From NCBI GenBank assembly GCA_023374025.1, contig SIJG01000022.1, positions 1,573,500 through 1,637,499 on the forward strand: DNA of 64,000 nucleotides, read 5' to 3'. The stretch comes from Heterodera schachtii. Its lineage: Eukaryota; Nematoda; Chromadorea; Rhabditida; Heteroderidae. Numbering within the stretch: the first letter of the stretch is position 1; every line of letters starts with the position of its first letter. The translations under genes were made by a program, and so were the position numbers. Positions 28,601-39,645 of this stretch are shown piece after piece. The notes under the pieces are model-generated. The model was not told the DNA's origin, made no database searches, and saw only the letters and a program-made list of their open reading frames with translations.

Positions 28601-31600
28601 GGCAAAGTGTACTCGCAATGAATGGTGCCGGGCCCGCGCTCGGCAATTTGTGCTTCCACAGGACGTCCAGAGACACATTCAACAATTCGAACGACAACAT
28701 TTGAGGACCGAAAAACAAAAAAATTAAATGTAAAATAAAAACAAAATTAACACCGCAAACGCTGATTTGAATGGATGGAAAAATGGGCCAATTCATTGAC
28801 AGCCGCACGGTTAAGGCCAGGGACCGACCAACTCAGTGATGCTAAAAAAATGAAAAAAATGAATAATAAAAATAAAGCAATTTAACCGTTTTCAATTATT
28901 AAAAAATATTGGTAATTAATGATATGATTTTATTTGCACAAACTATAAATAATAAATTTAAAAAATAATTAAAATAATTAAATTTATTTGAATAAATATT
29001 TATTAAAACTTTGATATGGCCATTTTTCTCAAATTTCCAGTAAAAGAAAATGAAAACTGCGGAATAAATAAAATATTTTAATTGCCAAGGGTCCCAAAAT
29101 ATGATAAAATCAAAAAATTATAATATTGGTAATTGATTAAACATCAAAATTCAAAAAAAAAAACGCGAAACGGGTTTGAAAAATGTGCTTTTCGTGCTTC
29201 TCCCATCAAAATGATGCTTCGAAGTTTTGAAAGCTTAAAACCCGCACTCTATGATAATAAAAAGAAAAGCAATAAAATTAAAAAGAATTAATTAAAAATC
29301 TAAATTAACCAATAATTAATATTCCCCTCACATGTCTTCGCCATTTCCGTTGACAAATTCCTCCGCGACTCCGTCTCTCCCGTTCAGCGCGCCCCCAGCT
29401 GCACGCTGTTCATGCCGGCGTAACGCTGCAAGATTGCGTGCCACATGCTCTTCGTGGTCCGATGACAGTGCAGGCGAACTTGCAGGACCGACTGCCCCCG
29501 AAAATTGGATGTGCCAGGGCGAGTCGCGCACGTGTTCGCCGTTGAAACTGCGAAATTCAATTTTAAGTTGGCAAGAAATAATCAAATCACCGCATTTCCA
29601 CTGTGTGTTTGGTCTCTTGGACGGGCGTAAATTCGGCCAAAAAATTCCTTAAAACAAAATGTTTAATTGAAAAAATTGAATTAAAATAAATAGATTCTAA
29701 TTGGTTGTTGGTTTTTCGGCACCTTGGGCTTGTCTCACGCACGCGGCACGCGACTCGCCCGCCATTGATCACAATTTCCAAATTGCCCGAGCCAGCCGCA
29801 GTTGCAGTCAACTATTTAAATAAATGAATTTTATAAATTTAAAATAAAAATATTTTTAAAAATAAATATGTTTAATGGATAATCCCAATTCTTCTCATTT
29901 TGCTGACTTTCAAAAGTGTGTGGCCTATGCAAGTTTCGCGCTTCAATAAATTGTGGCATTCTTTGCACAGTGACCTAATAAAAATAAAAATTTACAATTT
30001 AATTAAAATTAAAATTAAAATGCATTTACCAAGTCGGGATCCCCAACTTGACAGACAAACGGACTTTCATAGGCCGCCTTCTCATTGATCAAAACATCGA
30101 TCAAATGCTCTCCTAAGCAGCAACAAATTAATTTAGTGCTTTAATCAAACATGAAAATATAATCAATATGTAATTTATTTTTAATTATTTTGGTTTTATT
30201 TTTCTAATCGATTTACCCGCTTCAATTGGCTTCCATTCAACGCGCACTGTCCCGTCCGCTTCCTGCGGCACAATGCGTGCCATTCTGCGCTTTCCACTTG
30301 GCCCTACACCACCGAACACGGCACAAAATATTATTTTAATACACAACAAAAGTGGTTAGAATTAACATTTTGCTTAGGGAGAGGACTTCATATTTTACAA
30401 GAATTGGAATTGACATTTAATGACAGTGCAAATTATTTCCTTTTATTTGAATTTTTCAAAGAAATTGGAAGCCATGGAAATTGGGTGCGTAATAATCAAA
30501 AGGATTAATGGGAAATACTTTCATTTTTAATAAATTATTGCCTGTAATTGAGCATGAAATTTGGCGTGCACTGTAAATGGCGGGTGAATGGACAAAAAAT
30601 TCGGCCGGACGGTCGACGGCAGCCAACCGCAACTGTTCACCATAGACGGAGATGGCACTTGAGTCGGCGATGTCCAGCAGAAAGGGGGAACCTGACCATT
30701 TAATGGCAAATTATACGGACAAAAGAAATTTAATTAAAGTAAATTTTGAAGAAAAAAAAGTTCCTGAAGTAAATTAAGAAAATAAAAATAATAAAAAAAG
30801 GGTTTATAAACCAATTTACATAGCCTTAATTAGTGTTAATTATGTCCAATTGACAATACCCTTGACAGGTTGGCTGTTGAATGTGACCAACACTTTGTAT
30901 TGGCCAGGACCTTGTGGTGTAAATCTAAGCGAAACTCAATTTTCATTATGTTTTATGCATTTTTTTTGAATCCTCACCTAACCCTTCGAACATTGGAGCC
31001 TTTTGGCTCTTCGCGAACAGAGGCGGGGATTGAGCGAGAGTTCCACAGGACGGACACCGGAAAAAGAATTAAAAATATTTTAAATATTTCATTTTTAAAT
31101 AAATTTAATAATAAAATCGTAAAACTGAAGTTTTAACAAAATCAATGTTATAATTTCTAAAAAAGATAAAGGTATATTTTCCAACCAATATTTTTACTCA
31201 TGTAAAATTACACAAAAATATATTTTTAAATTGTAAAATTTGAAAATCAAATTGCCTGAACATCGCCCTGTCCGGCCCGGGATGCGTCCACTGTAAAGGT
31301 CAGTTCTTGTCCAATCAGTCCAACGTCGAGCCTTAAAAAACAAAACGTTGTTATTAGCCTCCATTAAATGTGTAATTGCTTGTTTATTTATTACCCACCC
31401 GTACACATTGACCAGCGAAGCATCGAACACTTGGCAAGGGAACGGCGACCCCTTAATGTGTTCCCCCTCGTACAAAATGCCAATCAGCCAATTACCTGTA
31501 GTTCAAATTAATTAAATTGACTAACTAACTTCAATTAATTAATACCCACCAATTCTGTCCGGTGTAAATGTGCTGGTGAAGGCATTTTCGCGCCGAATAA

Positions 31601-31890
31601 CATCACACTTTTGTTTAAGCCCAGCGGGGGAAGTGGCAAAAACGGACACTTCACCCGGGGCGACGCCGGAAGAACCGCCCTTGGTATTGACCTGCAAAAA
31701 TTATCAAAATAATCATATTTTTCAGGATTAAAGTTGTGATTTTTGAAAATCTTTAATAATGATTTTGTTTAGTTTTGTAATTTTTTATTTTTACAAAATT
31801 TCCCACCACAACTTCCACCACTGAGTCCACAGAGCACGGCTCATTCAATCCCGAAAAGAACACATGGCCAACTGGCGGGGGCGAGTCCAT
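4413..31890 (-). CDS. fln-2: Filamin family protein (FLN-2-like), ~80 exons
   Basis: Filamins are elongated scaffolds of Ig-like repeats that link actin, membrane receptors and signalling proteins. The minus strand can be followed through about 80 short exons from an ATG at 31890 to a TGA at 4413, roughly 2,900 residues. The hallmark repeat signatures recur throughout: GSPF near repeat ends (for example GSPFSVLVVDPS), VDA-AG-G in the B-strand (FTVDASRAGQGDVQ, FVVDASQAGVGNLEV), and F-P--G-Y--V (FTPPRAGKYKLYLY). The Ig repeats are interrupted by long non-Ig segments, which I recall as the described feature of nematode FLN-2 rather than FLN-1. No calponin-homology actin-binding domains precede the ATG; an in-frame TAA sits 12 nt upstream with no AG between, so the model starts directly in an Ig repeat. 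Oddities: at least seven GC-AG introns, three junctions without an AG acceptor (exons near 31057, 28708, 17670), and a one-base frame slip in the exon near 15672. Family assignment is certain; the symbol is less so. Confidence 0.88.
7270..7715. mobile_element. 446-bp non-autonomous TIR element with 8-bp target duplication
   Basis: The ends are perfect 23-bp inverted repeats beginning CATACATGATCAAGGGG at 7270, with the complement ending at 7715. The flanks are perfect 8-bp direct repeats TTCCCCAT (7262-7269 and 7716-7723). It encodes no transposase. Inside are a 22-nt poly-C run (7299-7320), a second C run near 7350, and a GC-rich module GGCGCCTATCGGCACCGCC (about 7502) also found elsewhere in the window. 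It lies in a filamin intron, ending 28 nt from the splice donor of the exon that ends at 7744. Confidence 0.85.
14866..14975. repeat. Diverged copy of a dispersed ~100-bp GC-rich module
   Basis: A filamin intron holds AAAATTTTC..., then a GC-rich core with a 13-nt C run (about 14910), then CACTTTTTTGAAAAAAT. The same order (AAATTTTCC, GC core, CTTTTTTG-AAAAA, CGCCG-AAAA) occurs at 7480-7575, 59578-59660 and 59755-59850. This copy has lost most of the palindromic core. Confidence 0.4.
17921..20835 (-). other. Filamin disordered linker exons
   Basis: Nine consecutive in-phase exons encode Ser/Pro/Thr/Ala-rich, low-complexity protein without Ig repeats (for example SPHADTASSYAPSPSS, TTTTTHTVERRMSPLPPP, KKPPPPPG). 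They lie between the Ig repeat ending near 21247 and the repeats resuming at about 17800. This matches the large nematode-specific inserts described for FLN-2. The exon ending at 18161 uses a GC donor (CCGAG/GCAAGT), confirmed by phase. The exact joins near 19500-19840 are less sure. Confidence 0.7.
18558..18837. repeat. Palindromic inverted repeat (MITE-like)
   Basis: A left arm 18558-18634 containing GCGCCTATGTCCAAAATCGG is matched in inverse by a right arm 18761-18837 containing CCGATTTTGGACAAAGGCGC; the arms share about 75 positions with mismatches. The 126-bp centre is AT-rich. It lies in a filamin intron. No clear target duplication was found. Confidence 0.6.
21912..21914 (-). other. 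Possible alternative filamin start codon
   Basis: An ATG at 21914 opens MSSGDGLGPPLSSPRY and reads straight through the acceptor at 21839 in the same frame as the spliced filamin. An in-frame TGA lies 12 nt upstream of the ATG with no AG between, so this extension can only be a first coding exon, not an internal one. It would give a shorter isoform lacking the N-terminal Ig block. Nothing in the sequence proves it is used. Confidence 0.35.
25440..26490. repeat. Repeat cluster: inverted GAAGC-rich arms plus direct ~135-bp duplicates
   Basis: An inverted pair made of GAAGCTCGAAG/CTTCGAGCTTC-type units lies at 25445-25515 and 25850-25925. A separate direct duplicate of about 135 bp occurs at 25708-25842 and 26348-26483, sharing CTTTTGATCTAAAAAGATA and AGAAATAGGGCTAATATTTC. 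Both direct copies end near a GACG-CGC/TTATCGGTAC form of the dispersed GC module; another copy is inverted at 26158-26240. All lie in the long filamin intron. Confidence 0.6.
28151..31890 (-). other. Filamin N-terminal Ig-repeat block
   Basis: First 16 exons of the filamin model. The protein begins MDSPPPVGHVFFSGLNEPC and runs directly into Ig-filamin repeats (GEHIKGSPFPCQVFD, FTPQGPGQYKVLVTF, GSPFLLDIADSS). An alanine/glutamate-rich non-Ig insert (exon 29333-29558) lies between repeats. Two introns here start with GC (exon ends 31256 and 30542); the second is confirmed by phase. Exons beginning near 31057 and 28708 lack an AG acceptor. The last exon of the block ends ACC-G at 28151 (phase 1) and joins in frame to the exon starting at 21838. 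Confidence 0.8.
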
Positions 31891-34800
31891 AATTTTCGGA
31901 ATTTATTAATACTTAAAAAATAAAACCTAAATTAAGAATTAGATTGATCTCGAGTGGTCAGGGTTCATTTAATAGGGAAGGGCAATGGAATTGTTGAGAA
32001 TGGAGGGCGAAAGATTAGCCTCTGGCGGGAGGGGGGTCATCACGGCGGGGACTCGGCGAGGAGGGGACGGAAGAGAGCGGGGATGGCAAAACGAAGAAAA
32101 GCGGACGGACGGAGAGGAAGATTATGAATCATCATTGGAACGGCAGAAACGGAGATTGTGGCCATTACATTGAGGGGGAGGAGGGAGGGGGGGGGGATGG
32201 AGAAATGGTCCGCACAGACAGCGTTTTATTTTATGGCCAAAGCGAAGTGGCGCGGGGGGCGGGGGGAGGAGAGGAAGTTATGATCGCAAAATATGGGAAT
32301 GCGCTTCACAGAGTAAAAATTCAAAGAAATTTAAAATGATCGGACTAATGCTCTTGAATTCCCCATAAAATTGCGTTTTTTAAAAAGCGAATTGATAAAA
32401 ATGCGACAAAATCATAAAATCGTAAAAATTCAAATATGCGAATTAATCGCTGATCAGCCGCATTCATGTACAATATAATACAAATGCGAATGAATTGTTG
32501 ATCAGCACTCTAGTTCAATAGAATACAATACACACTCTGCTGGTTCTCGTCTGATCAAATGCATATAATTTGATCAGACTGTTGGAGCAGAATCACTATG
32601 GGATGGATTACAAAAACGTCGATTGATTGTTGGGGCGGGCGGGTCAGGGAAAGTCCGTTTCCCCCGCGGGGTGTGGTCGGCGATGGATGGGAATGGGACG
32701 ACGATTTGTGTGTGTGCGTGTCGTTGCACTACAAAACGCCAATTGACGGATGGGGGCAAATCAATTGCTCTAATTGTGCGATTGTTTATAGGGGGGGGGG
32801 GGGGGGCACCCGCACAGCCCAAGGCCGACGGTCGAGATCAGATAAGATCGAGATTGGAGTTGGAGATTCGAGATTTGCTCACTGAGACCTTGGGATATGA
32901 GGTGGGGGCGGGAAAGGAATGTTTGACAGACTAACGGCAGAAGAAGGCGATTGGATTGGATAAAGCGCGGGAGAGGGGGGGGGGGGGGGGGCAACAGAAG
33001 GAAGATGACCCTTGCGTCAAATTTTTCAACAAAATTTGATCGGAAAATGTATAAAAAAGAAAACACTACGAATTCTATGCTCATTCATATTTTTGGGGGA
33101 CAAATACATACATTCTTACAAAACAATGTTAAAATTCCGCACAGATATAATTTAAAAAATACGATATGGAATTGAAAATATCCTTGAATTTTGAAAAACC
33201 ATTGAGCTCCCCCTTGGGTAAGCAAAAAAAGATATTCTGAAATTTAAAAATTAATAAAAAATCAATATTTAATTTTAAAAAATTATAATTATTATAGAAT
33301 TAGTTAGGTAAACATAATAGCATTAACCATTTTCACCCATATAAATCCATTGACTCTGTTTCCAATCTTTTCCCCTTTTTTATCCGCGCCACTCAATAAA
33401 AAAGCCCCCAGGGTATCCATCTATGCTTTGCTTCTCCCCCAATTATTTAATGATTTTTGTCTGTCTGACGGCGATTTGATTTTGCTGTTGTTTGTTGTTG
33501 TTTTGGCGTTGTGTTTGTTGTTGCTGTTTTGCAAATTTGATCGGGCGGAAGAGGAAGCACACAAATTGGTGGTTGTCAATCATCCGCGGCGATTGGTGGC
33601 GATTTGATGGGGCGGTTTTGCCCCCATCGCCGCCCCCCCGCCCACGGCGATCGGTCGTCGCTGGCGGCGGCGTCGGTGGTCACGCGGGCGGGGCATTTGT
33701 CAGATTTTGCCCCCAGCGGAAATAGCCTCTGCTGTTGGCGAGGATTATCCCTCCCCCGGCCGGCGCCCGGGGGCAGCGGGCGCGCACGGCCTGCGCCCGC
33801 CGTAATCAATCAAAACCGCCGCTAACCAAACCAAACGCTGCAGCACAGTTTGCAGCAGCGGCGGGTGGTGTTTCCGTTTGGCGACACTGCTGCCGCCCTT
33901 TATGACGCAGCGCGGCGCATGCACACAGATTGTGTGTGTACATATTGGTGTGTTGTTTGTGTGCGGCGCATGCATCCGGCGTGCATGTACATGTCAAACC
34001 GGAAGCGCACACTGAGAAAGGAAGGCAGTGCACGCAAGTTGTGTATTTAGAGAAAAAGAAGAAGTAACGGAAAGTGTAGAAAAAACTAATTGGGGTTAAT
34101 TAATTGTTGGTCCGGAAAGGTCACGCCATAAAATGCATCCGGAAAAGGAAACAAGTGTTTATAGAGTGCATGTCCGGAAGAAAAAACGGAACGAACATGG
34201 GACACACGGATTTGGTAAAGAGAATAAATTTAAAAGTGAAAAAGAAAAAAAAAGTAATAACAAAAAAAAAGAAAAAAAAAGAAATGCCAAAAGAAAAATG
34301 AAAGTATTTTTTTATTATTAATTAAGGAGAAAAACAAATATTTTTGTGATGAAAATCAAATGAAGAATGTGCGTTTTCGATTGCGCCCGTTCATTCCAAT
34401 TAATTTGACAATTTCTTTTGCGGTCGAAAGCAAAAACAAAACAAATTTATTTTGGTAAAAAAGAAAATTTAAAAATTTATTTTTTTATGTTATTAATTGA
34501 GAAAATAAATGACAAGAAAAGGATTAAATCAAAATGAATTCTCAGCAAATAGAAAGAAAAGAAAAGTTTGAAAAAAAAAAATTAATTTTAAAATTAATAA
34601 ACAATAATAATTTAAAATATTTTTGAATTATAATTTATTCAAAAAGAGAGAAATTACACAAAATCCCTGTCAGAATGAGAAATTTGCAAAAAAAAAAAAT
34701 AGGGCGGGAGAATCTGTAATTTTTTTTAACTTTGCGGTTAACTAATGGATGTGTGCACTTTCGTTGGTCGGAGCAAATGTGGCGTAAAATGTTTGATTTT

Positions 34801-37418
34801 AATCGCTTTTTTTGTTTTCTTTTCAGATCATTTTGGAAAATAAAATAAAATTGAGAAATTTTATTTTACTTTTTTTATATTTTGTCAAATCTAAAAAGAG
34901 GTTAAACTAAAAGTAAAAGTAAAAATTAGTAAAAGTCCACCAAAAAAAACAATGGGAAAGGTCGGGGAATTCAAAAAATAAAAATTCCATGAAATCTGTC
35001 GCGAGAAATGCAAACAGAAGGGGTGGGGGTGGAGGAGAAGAGCTGCTTCTTCTTCTTCTGCTGCTTTTTCATGTAAGCCTTTAACACATTCCCACAAAAA
35101 GCATGCTTTTCATTCACATTCGTCCCCCGGGGGCGAATTCTTCGCTGATCGATCGGACCCCTCTCCCCTCCCACCCCCCACTTTGGTGTTGTGGTGGGGG
35201 TGCGTGCATCTCCCATACAACAGCAGCAGCAGCAAGCATTGTTCAACCATATGAAAATTTGATTGATTTGGCAAGCCAAAGGAACATCCATAAAATGGCC
35301 CCTGAGGGGTGCAATTTGGAGCGAAATGAGTTTAATTGGACCGAGTGAAAAGGCACCGCTAATCCAGGAAGAAAGGAAAGGGGTGTTAATTAGAGATGAT
35401 GGTTAAATGGAAAATGAAAAGAAATATGTACACATAAGTAAGAACATTGTTTTTTCCCATTCGAAGAAAAAGGAGAAAAAATTTATTGAAATTTTAATTA
35501 ATGATTATTAAGCACCGAAGAATTTTATTAGACTTTTTTATAAAATAATATTTGGTTTTTATTAAAAAATAAAGCAAAATTCTGTTGCGTTTGTCCTTTG
35601 CTCTCGCAAGCTTAATTTTTATGTGTACAAAAATCAATACACACATCATCACATATTTATGAAGCTGTATAAATAAAAAAAAACAATTCATTTTTGAGGA
35701 TGATTGGCACAATTCTGGGATGCATTAGAAATTATTAATTTCAAATATAAATCAGTTTTTTTTCCACTCCAGGAATTTTCTTTTTTTCTAAACACGGGAA
35801 AACTACTAGTAAGAATGGAGGTCTGAAGTGAAAAGATCGAGTCGGGTTTCGAGTAAGTTCGTTCGAAAACAGTCGGCCGAGTTTAGGGTTTCGGGCCTTT
35901 GGCTTTCGAATCTGGTTAGGGGTCGGGTAAAAAAAAAAAAAAAATCAATTTTCATAATTTGAAATTTTTTGTCATATTTTACACTATTATTCGTAACAGA
36001 TTTTACAGGATATTTTTATTACGCCAATATTTTTTAAGAAAAAAAAGTTATTAATTCATTTTGTACAAAAATCCTTAATTGCATAATTTTTTGAAATACA
36101 TAACCTAATGTTGTATTTTTTTTCACAAATTCATAAATAATTTAAATGATTTTATTACGAAATTTGAAATAAGAATTAAAAGATTATTTTTGGTGAAAAT
36201 ACAGTCAGGTGTAAAAGTATACGGGCAGAGGGTTTGTGGTGAGAAAATTATTTGGGTACGCCTGCCAAAAAGAGCACAAAATTCTCTACCGAATTGCTTT
36301 TGGGATGGTGCGTCTACGACCTATACCCGCAGGAGCAACAGTTCGTTAAACTTTGGACAACTCAAAATGATTGATTTTTACCGTATTTCAAGGGAAAATG
36401 GTAGAAAATTGATCATTTTTATTGTAATCAATTTTTCACGTTCTCTTGCTTTGCGGGTATAGGTCGTAGACGTACCATCCCAAAAGCAATTCGGTAGAGA
36501 ATTTTGTGCTCTTTTTGGCTGGCGTACCCAAATTTTCCAGAAAAAATTTCCCAGCCCCCTAAGAATATTAATGTTTTGCCCGTATACTTTTGCATCACTT
36601 AAAACGGGGGTTGGTTGGTTCGACCCGCCTGAACTGGGTAATGTTTAATCATACAGACTTAGTTATAGGGTGATGTTTAGACCTTCGTTAGGAGTTTCTT
36701 TTGACATCCAAAATTTTTAAAAGATACGTCCAATTTCGAGAAAAACAGTATTTTCTCACCACACACCCTTTGCCCGTATACTTTTGCACCTGACTGTATA
36801 TTGAGAAATAGAGCCAAATCAAACTGGGCACGTTATTACACATCAACAAAAATACTCAGTAAAATGCAGTTTTATACCATTGAATCAAGCTTTAAATGTA
36901 ATTTGCAAAATTTCGATGCGTTATATTATTTAAGTAATAATTAGGGTTAACAATTTTATTGACTAATTATTTTTGCAGCTTTCTTTCTATTAAATTTTAT
37001 ATTTAGTTTTTGCTAATATAGAGCTCTGTTCTGTTCTGGTTTCCTTAGGTTCATGATAATTTCTCAAAAAATTTTCTAAACAACATCCCAACGGCAGCTA
37101 TCGGCACATTTGACCATACAACTTTTCTATAAAATTTTATTAATATTTTTAAATACTCTAAATTTCTAATAAAGTTTTAGAAAGCGTATTTCCCAATTTA
37201 ATTTTTTGAAAATTTTCTTGGGATATCCTATTTATTCATTCACACAAACAACTTTAAATATGTAAAGAAATAAATAAACAAATGTTGTTTACCTTTTTAT
37301 ATCTGGCAGTTACTTTTTAATACTTTACCCATCAGTTCTTCTATTTTTCATTTCTTTTGTTCATTCTAATTTCGACATATTTAGCATTTTTAAATTTAAT
37401 TTAAAGCATCACAACAAA
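31891..37418. other. Intergenic region with GC-rich stretch and simple repeats
   Basis: The region upstream of both the filamin (leftwards) and the BTB gene (rightwards), so it probably holds both promoters. I searched it for CH-domain exons of filamin and saw none. A GC-rich, CpG-rich island spans about 33490-34010, unlike its AT-rich surroundings. Short G runs occur at 32790 and 32977. It also holds a mariner-like MITE (36202-36796). ORFs over the GC-rich stretch overlap on both strands and look like composition artefacts. Confidence 0.5.
36202..36796. mobile_element. 595-bp Tc1/mariner-like MITE
   Basis: The terminal inverted repeats are about 46 bp, starting CAGTCAGGTG-AAAAGTATAC, with about four mismatches. 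They are flanked by TA at 36200-36201 and 36797-36798, the Tc1/mariner target. An inner inverted pair (about 36256-36333 and 36455-36535) makes the element strongly palindromic. A second partial copy of the terminus (GCCCGTATACTTTTGCA) sits at about 36578, suggesting a nested or rearranged copy. It has no transposase ORF. Confidence 0.85.
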
Positions 37419-38620
37419 ATGGCTTTTCGCTGTGATGGCGCAAATTACCTCAATTATTTTATTGTTGATGAAAAAGCTATCAATAATGTCACATGCAAAT
37501 GGGTCAAAAGGGATATTTTACCAAAGTTGCCTGAGTATTTTTCTACGATTCGTCTCAATTCGCTTCACTGTAATTTTACATTTTTAATGAGTGTTCATTT
37601 GATTATATCCCATGTTAATTTAGGAAAGTTTCAGTTTGCCAAGAAAATGATTTCTTTAAAGAATATTATCTGTTGATCACTGACACTGGCAATCCGACTG
37701 ATTCGAAGGAGGAGCCTTTGGCTGAAATTATTTTCTGGAAATGGGAGCAGGGAACTCAGCAAATCAAACATGTGGGATTTTAGCTATTTTCTTATCCACA
37801 GCTTTGGTAAATTTGTTTAGACTACCGTACTCAAGAAAGGCCGCTCAGTTCGTTTCGGTGTTTTTCCAATTTCTGTTGTCATCAGATTTCTCAAAAAACG
37901 CGAATTGGTGGACAAGTTAGAAACACAATTTTATTGAATTTCACCTGACACTCCTACTTTTGTCCATTTTTACAGTCCATGCCCGCCAATTTGTTCTCCG
38001 GGCGATGATTTGGCTGTACACATCGGTGACCGTCAGCTGATCGTGTCCGCCCATTGGCTTATGTCCGTCTCGCCAATGGTCAAGCAAATGTTTAACGTGG
38101 ACATGAAGAAGCGGGTGCTTAATTTGGACGGGCACGACATCACCATGGAGCAGTTCATTGAGTTTATGGGTGCCATCTCAGCAACATCTTTCCGCCATCC
38201 ATTTTTTCCGAATCGTAATTTACATGCTTTGTTACCACTATTTAATTCAATCACATTTTGATGGGAAATCCGTTCCTAAGATGGGCTGATGGAGAGAAAA
38301 ATGCAATTTTTTCTGAATATTTTTCAATTTTCTTACCAAATTTAATTTCCGAGTCAATCATTTACATTTAGCGAAAAATGTGCTCGCATTCCTTTGGTTT
38401 GCCGACTATTTCCAAATTGATTGGCTGAGGGAGCGTTGCGGTGTCCATTTGGCCAATTGTGTGGAAATTCCATTTTCGGAACGCTTTCTTTTGATTGAAC
38501 GCTACAAGCTCAACAATTTGAAGGTGTTTTTTCTAGTCACATTTAAATAAATATTCTAAATTCTTATGAATTTAGCAATATTTTACGCGTTTGCTGAACG
38601 AATTGACTCAGGGGAAATAA
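37419..38620 (+). CDS. BTB/POZ domain protein, 6 exons
   Basis: BTB proteins usually dimerise and many act as substrate adaptors for Cul3 ubiquitin ligases; such families are greatly expanded in nematodes. Exons 37419-37590, 37635-37771, 37821-37915, 37976-38214, 38372-38523 and 38576-38620 join with matching phases into 279 residues. The second half is a clear BTB domain: GDDLAVHIGDRQLIVSAHWL (the D-x-x-V---G and SAH/HK-type motif), SPMVKQMFNVDMKKR, then NVLAFLWFADYFQIDWLRER, followed by a short helical tail with ERFLLIERYKL. The first ~125 residues lie where a MATH domain sits in BATH proteins, but I cannot confirm that fold. Exons 2-3 are the least certain joins. Confidence 0.82.
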
Positions 38621-39126
38621 TTTCGCGGCACATCAAATTCCTCGACATTTTGTCCGCATATCAATCATTCTGCTGATGTTCAGATGTCCGATTTTGACAT
38701 AAGATGCCAACCCTTTTTTTTAAATGTTCACATTATTATTTTTGCATTTTCGCTTTTTTTTGTTTAAAAAAACTTTTCCCTTAAAACCATCTCCCATCTC
38801 AATTAGTGGCTGAAATATGGATAATAAACAAAAACCAAAAATTACAAACCCAAAGAAATTCAAAAATAGTCAAATGAAAACGATTTTCTGTTTTAAAAAT
38901 GATTTAGCATTTGTCACCTCTATGAAATTTAAACAATTTAAACACCAATTACGAATCTAAAAAATAATGCGTAAAATGTTGATCATTTTAGTCCCAAAAA
39001 CTTTCTCAATTTTCTTCTTTCTTTTCTTTCGGTTAGCATTTCACTCAAATGCTTTTGCTTTTGTCATTTCATTTTTCCCAACGAATTCCCATGGGCGACT
39101 AAAATGGCTAAGAAATTAATTACAAT

Positions 39127-39375
39127 TTAATAATAATTAATTAAAATTGAATTCCCTCCCAAATTCCCACCCCCGGCGTTGTGTGCCTTTGCGGTCGCTC
39201 GCGTGTCAATTACCACGTCGTCCACCGTGGCATTTGTTTCTTCTTTGGCAAAAATTTTTACACCTTTTTTGTTGTCTTTTGCTTTTTTTGCGTCCGCTGA
39301 CTGAACAAATGGGGAAAGAAGAAGACAAATGGTCAAAAACAAAAGGAGCACATTCATTATGGCATGAAAAAGCAT
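39127..39375 (-). CDS. Small putative secreted protein (82 aa)
   Basis: The single-exon ORF begins MLFHAIMNVLLLFLTICL, with a typical signal peptide: a hydrophobic core followed by SPFVQSA and then a charged stretch DAKKAKDNKKG. The second Met (MNV) gives the better start. The mature part is about 55 residues, Lys- and Gly-rich, with one N-glycosylation motif (NAT) and no cysteines. A GTGGGA donor-like site near the Gly-rich end means it could continue into further exons. In a plant parasite such small secreted proteins include effectors, but nothing here shows that role. Confidence 0.45.
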   Translation of the reverse strand: MLFHAIMNVLLLFLTICLLLSPFVQSADAKKAKDNKKGVKIFAKEETNATVDDVVIDTRATAKAHNAGGGNLGGNSILINYY

Positions 39376-39535
39376 TAGGAAATTAATGGCACATTTTTAG
39401 AAGTGGGGTTGAAAATGTAATTTTGGTACAATTCACTAGCAAAATGACTGGCTAAATTCAAAATTCCCCCATTTTGAAAAAATATCCCATCGAAAAATTA
39501 ATTTTTTTTTATATTAAATATATCTATGAATTTAA

Positions 39536-39645
39536 AAATATACAAATATTTTAATTAAATTTCATATAAATCAAATCACGACGCCCTTATAAATATACAA
39601 ATATTTTAATTAAATTTCATATAAATCAAATCACGACGCCCTTAT
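39536..39645. repeat. Two-copy 55-bp tandem duplication
   Basis: A 55-bp unit starting AAATATACAAATATTTTAAT and ending ACGACGCCCTTAT occurs twice back to back (39536-39590 and 39591-39645) with no visible difference, so it is recent or maintained. Confidence 0.85.

Noticed and set aside
33350..34050. Several overlapping ORFs on both strands in the GC-rich stretch
   Set aside because: High GC content removes stop codons; all frames are open to a similar degree and none resembles a protein family.
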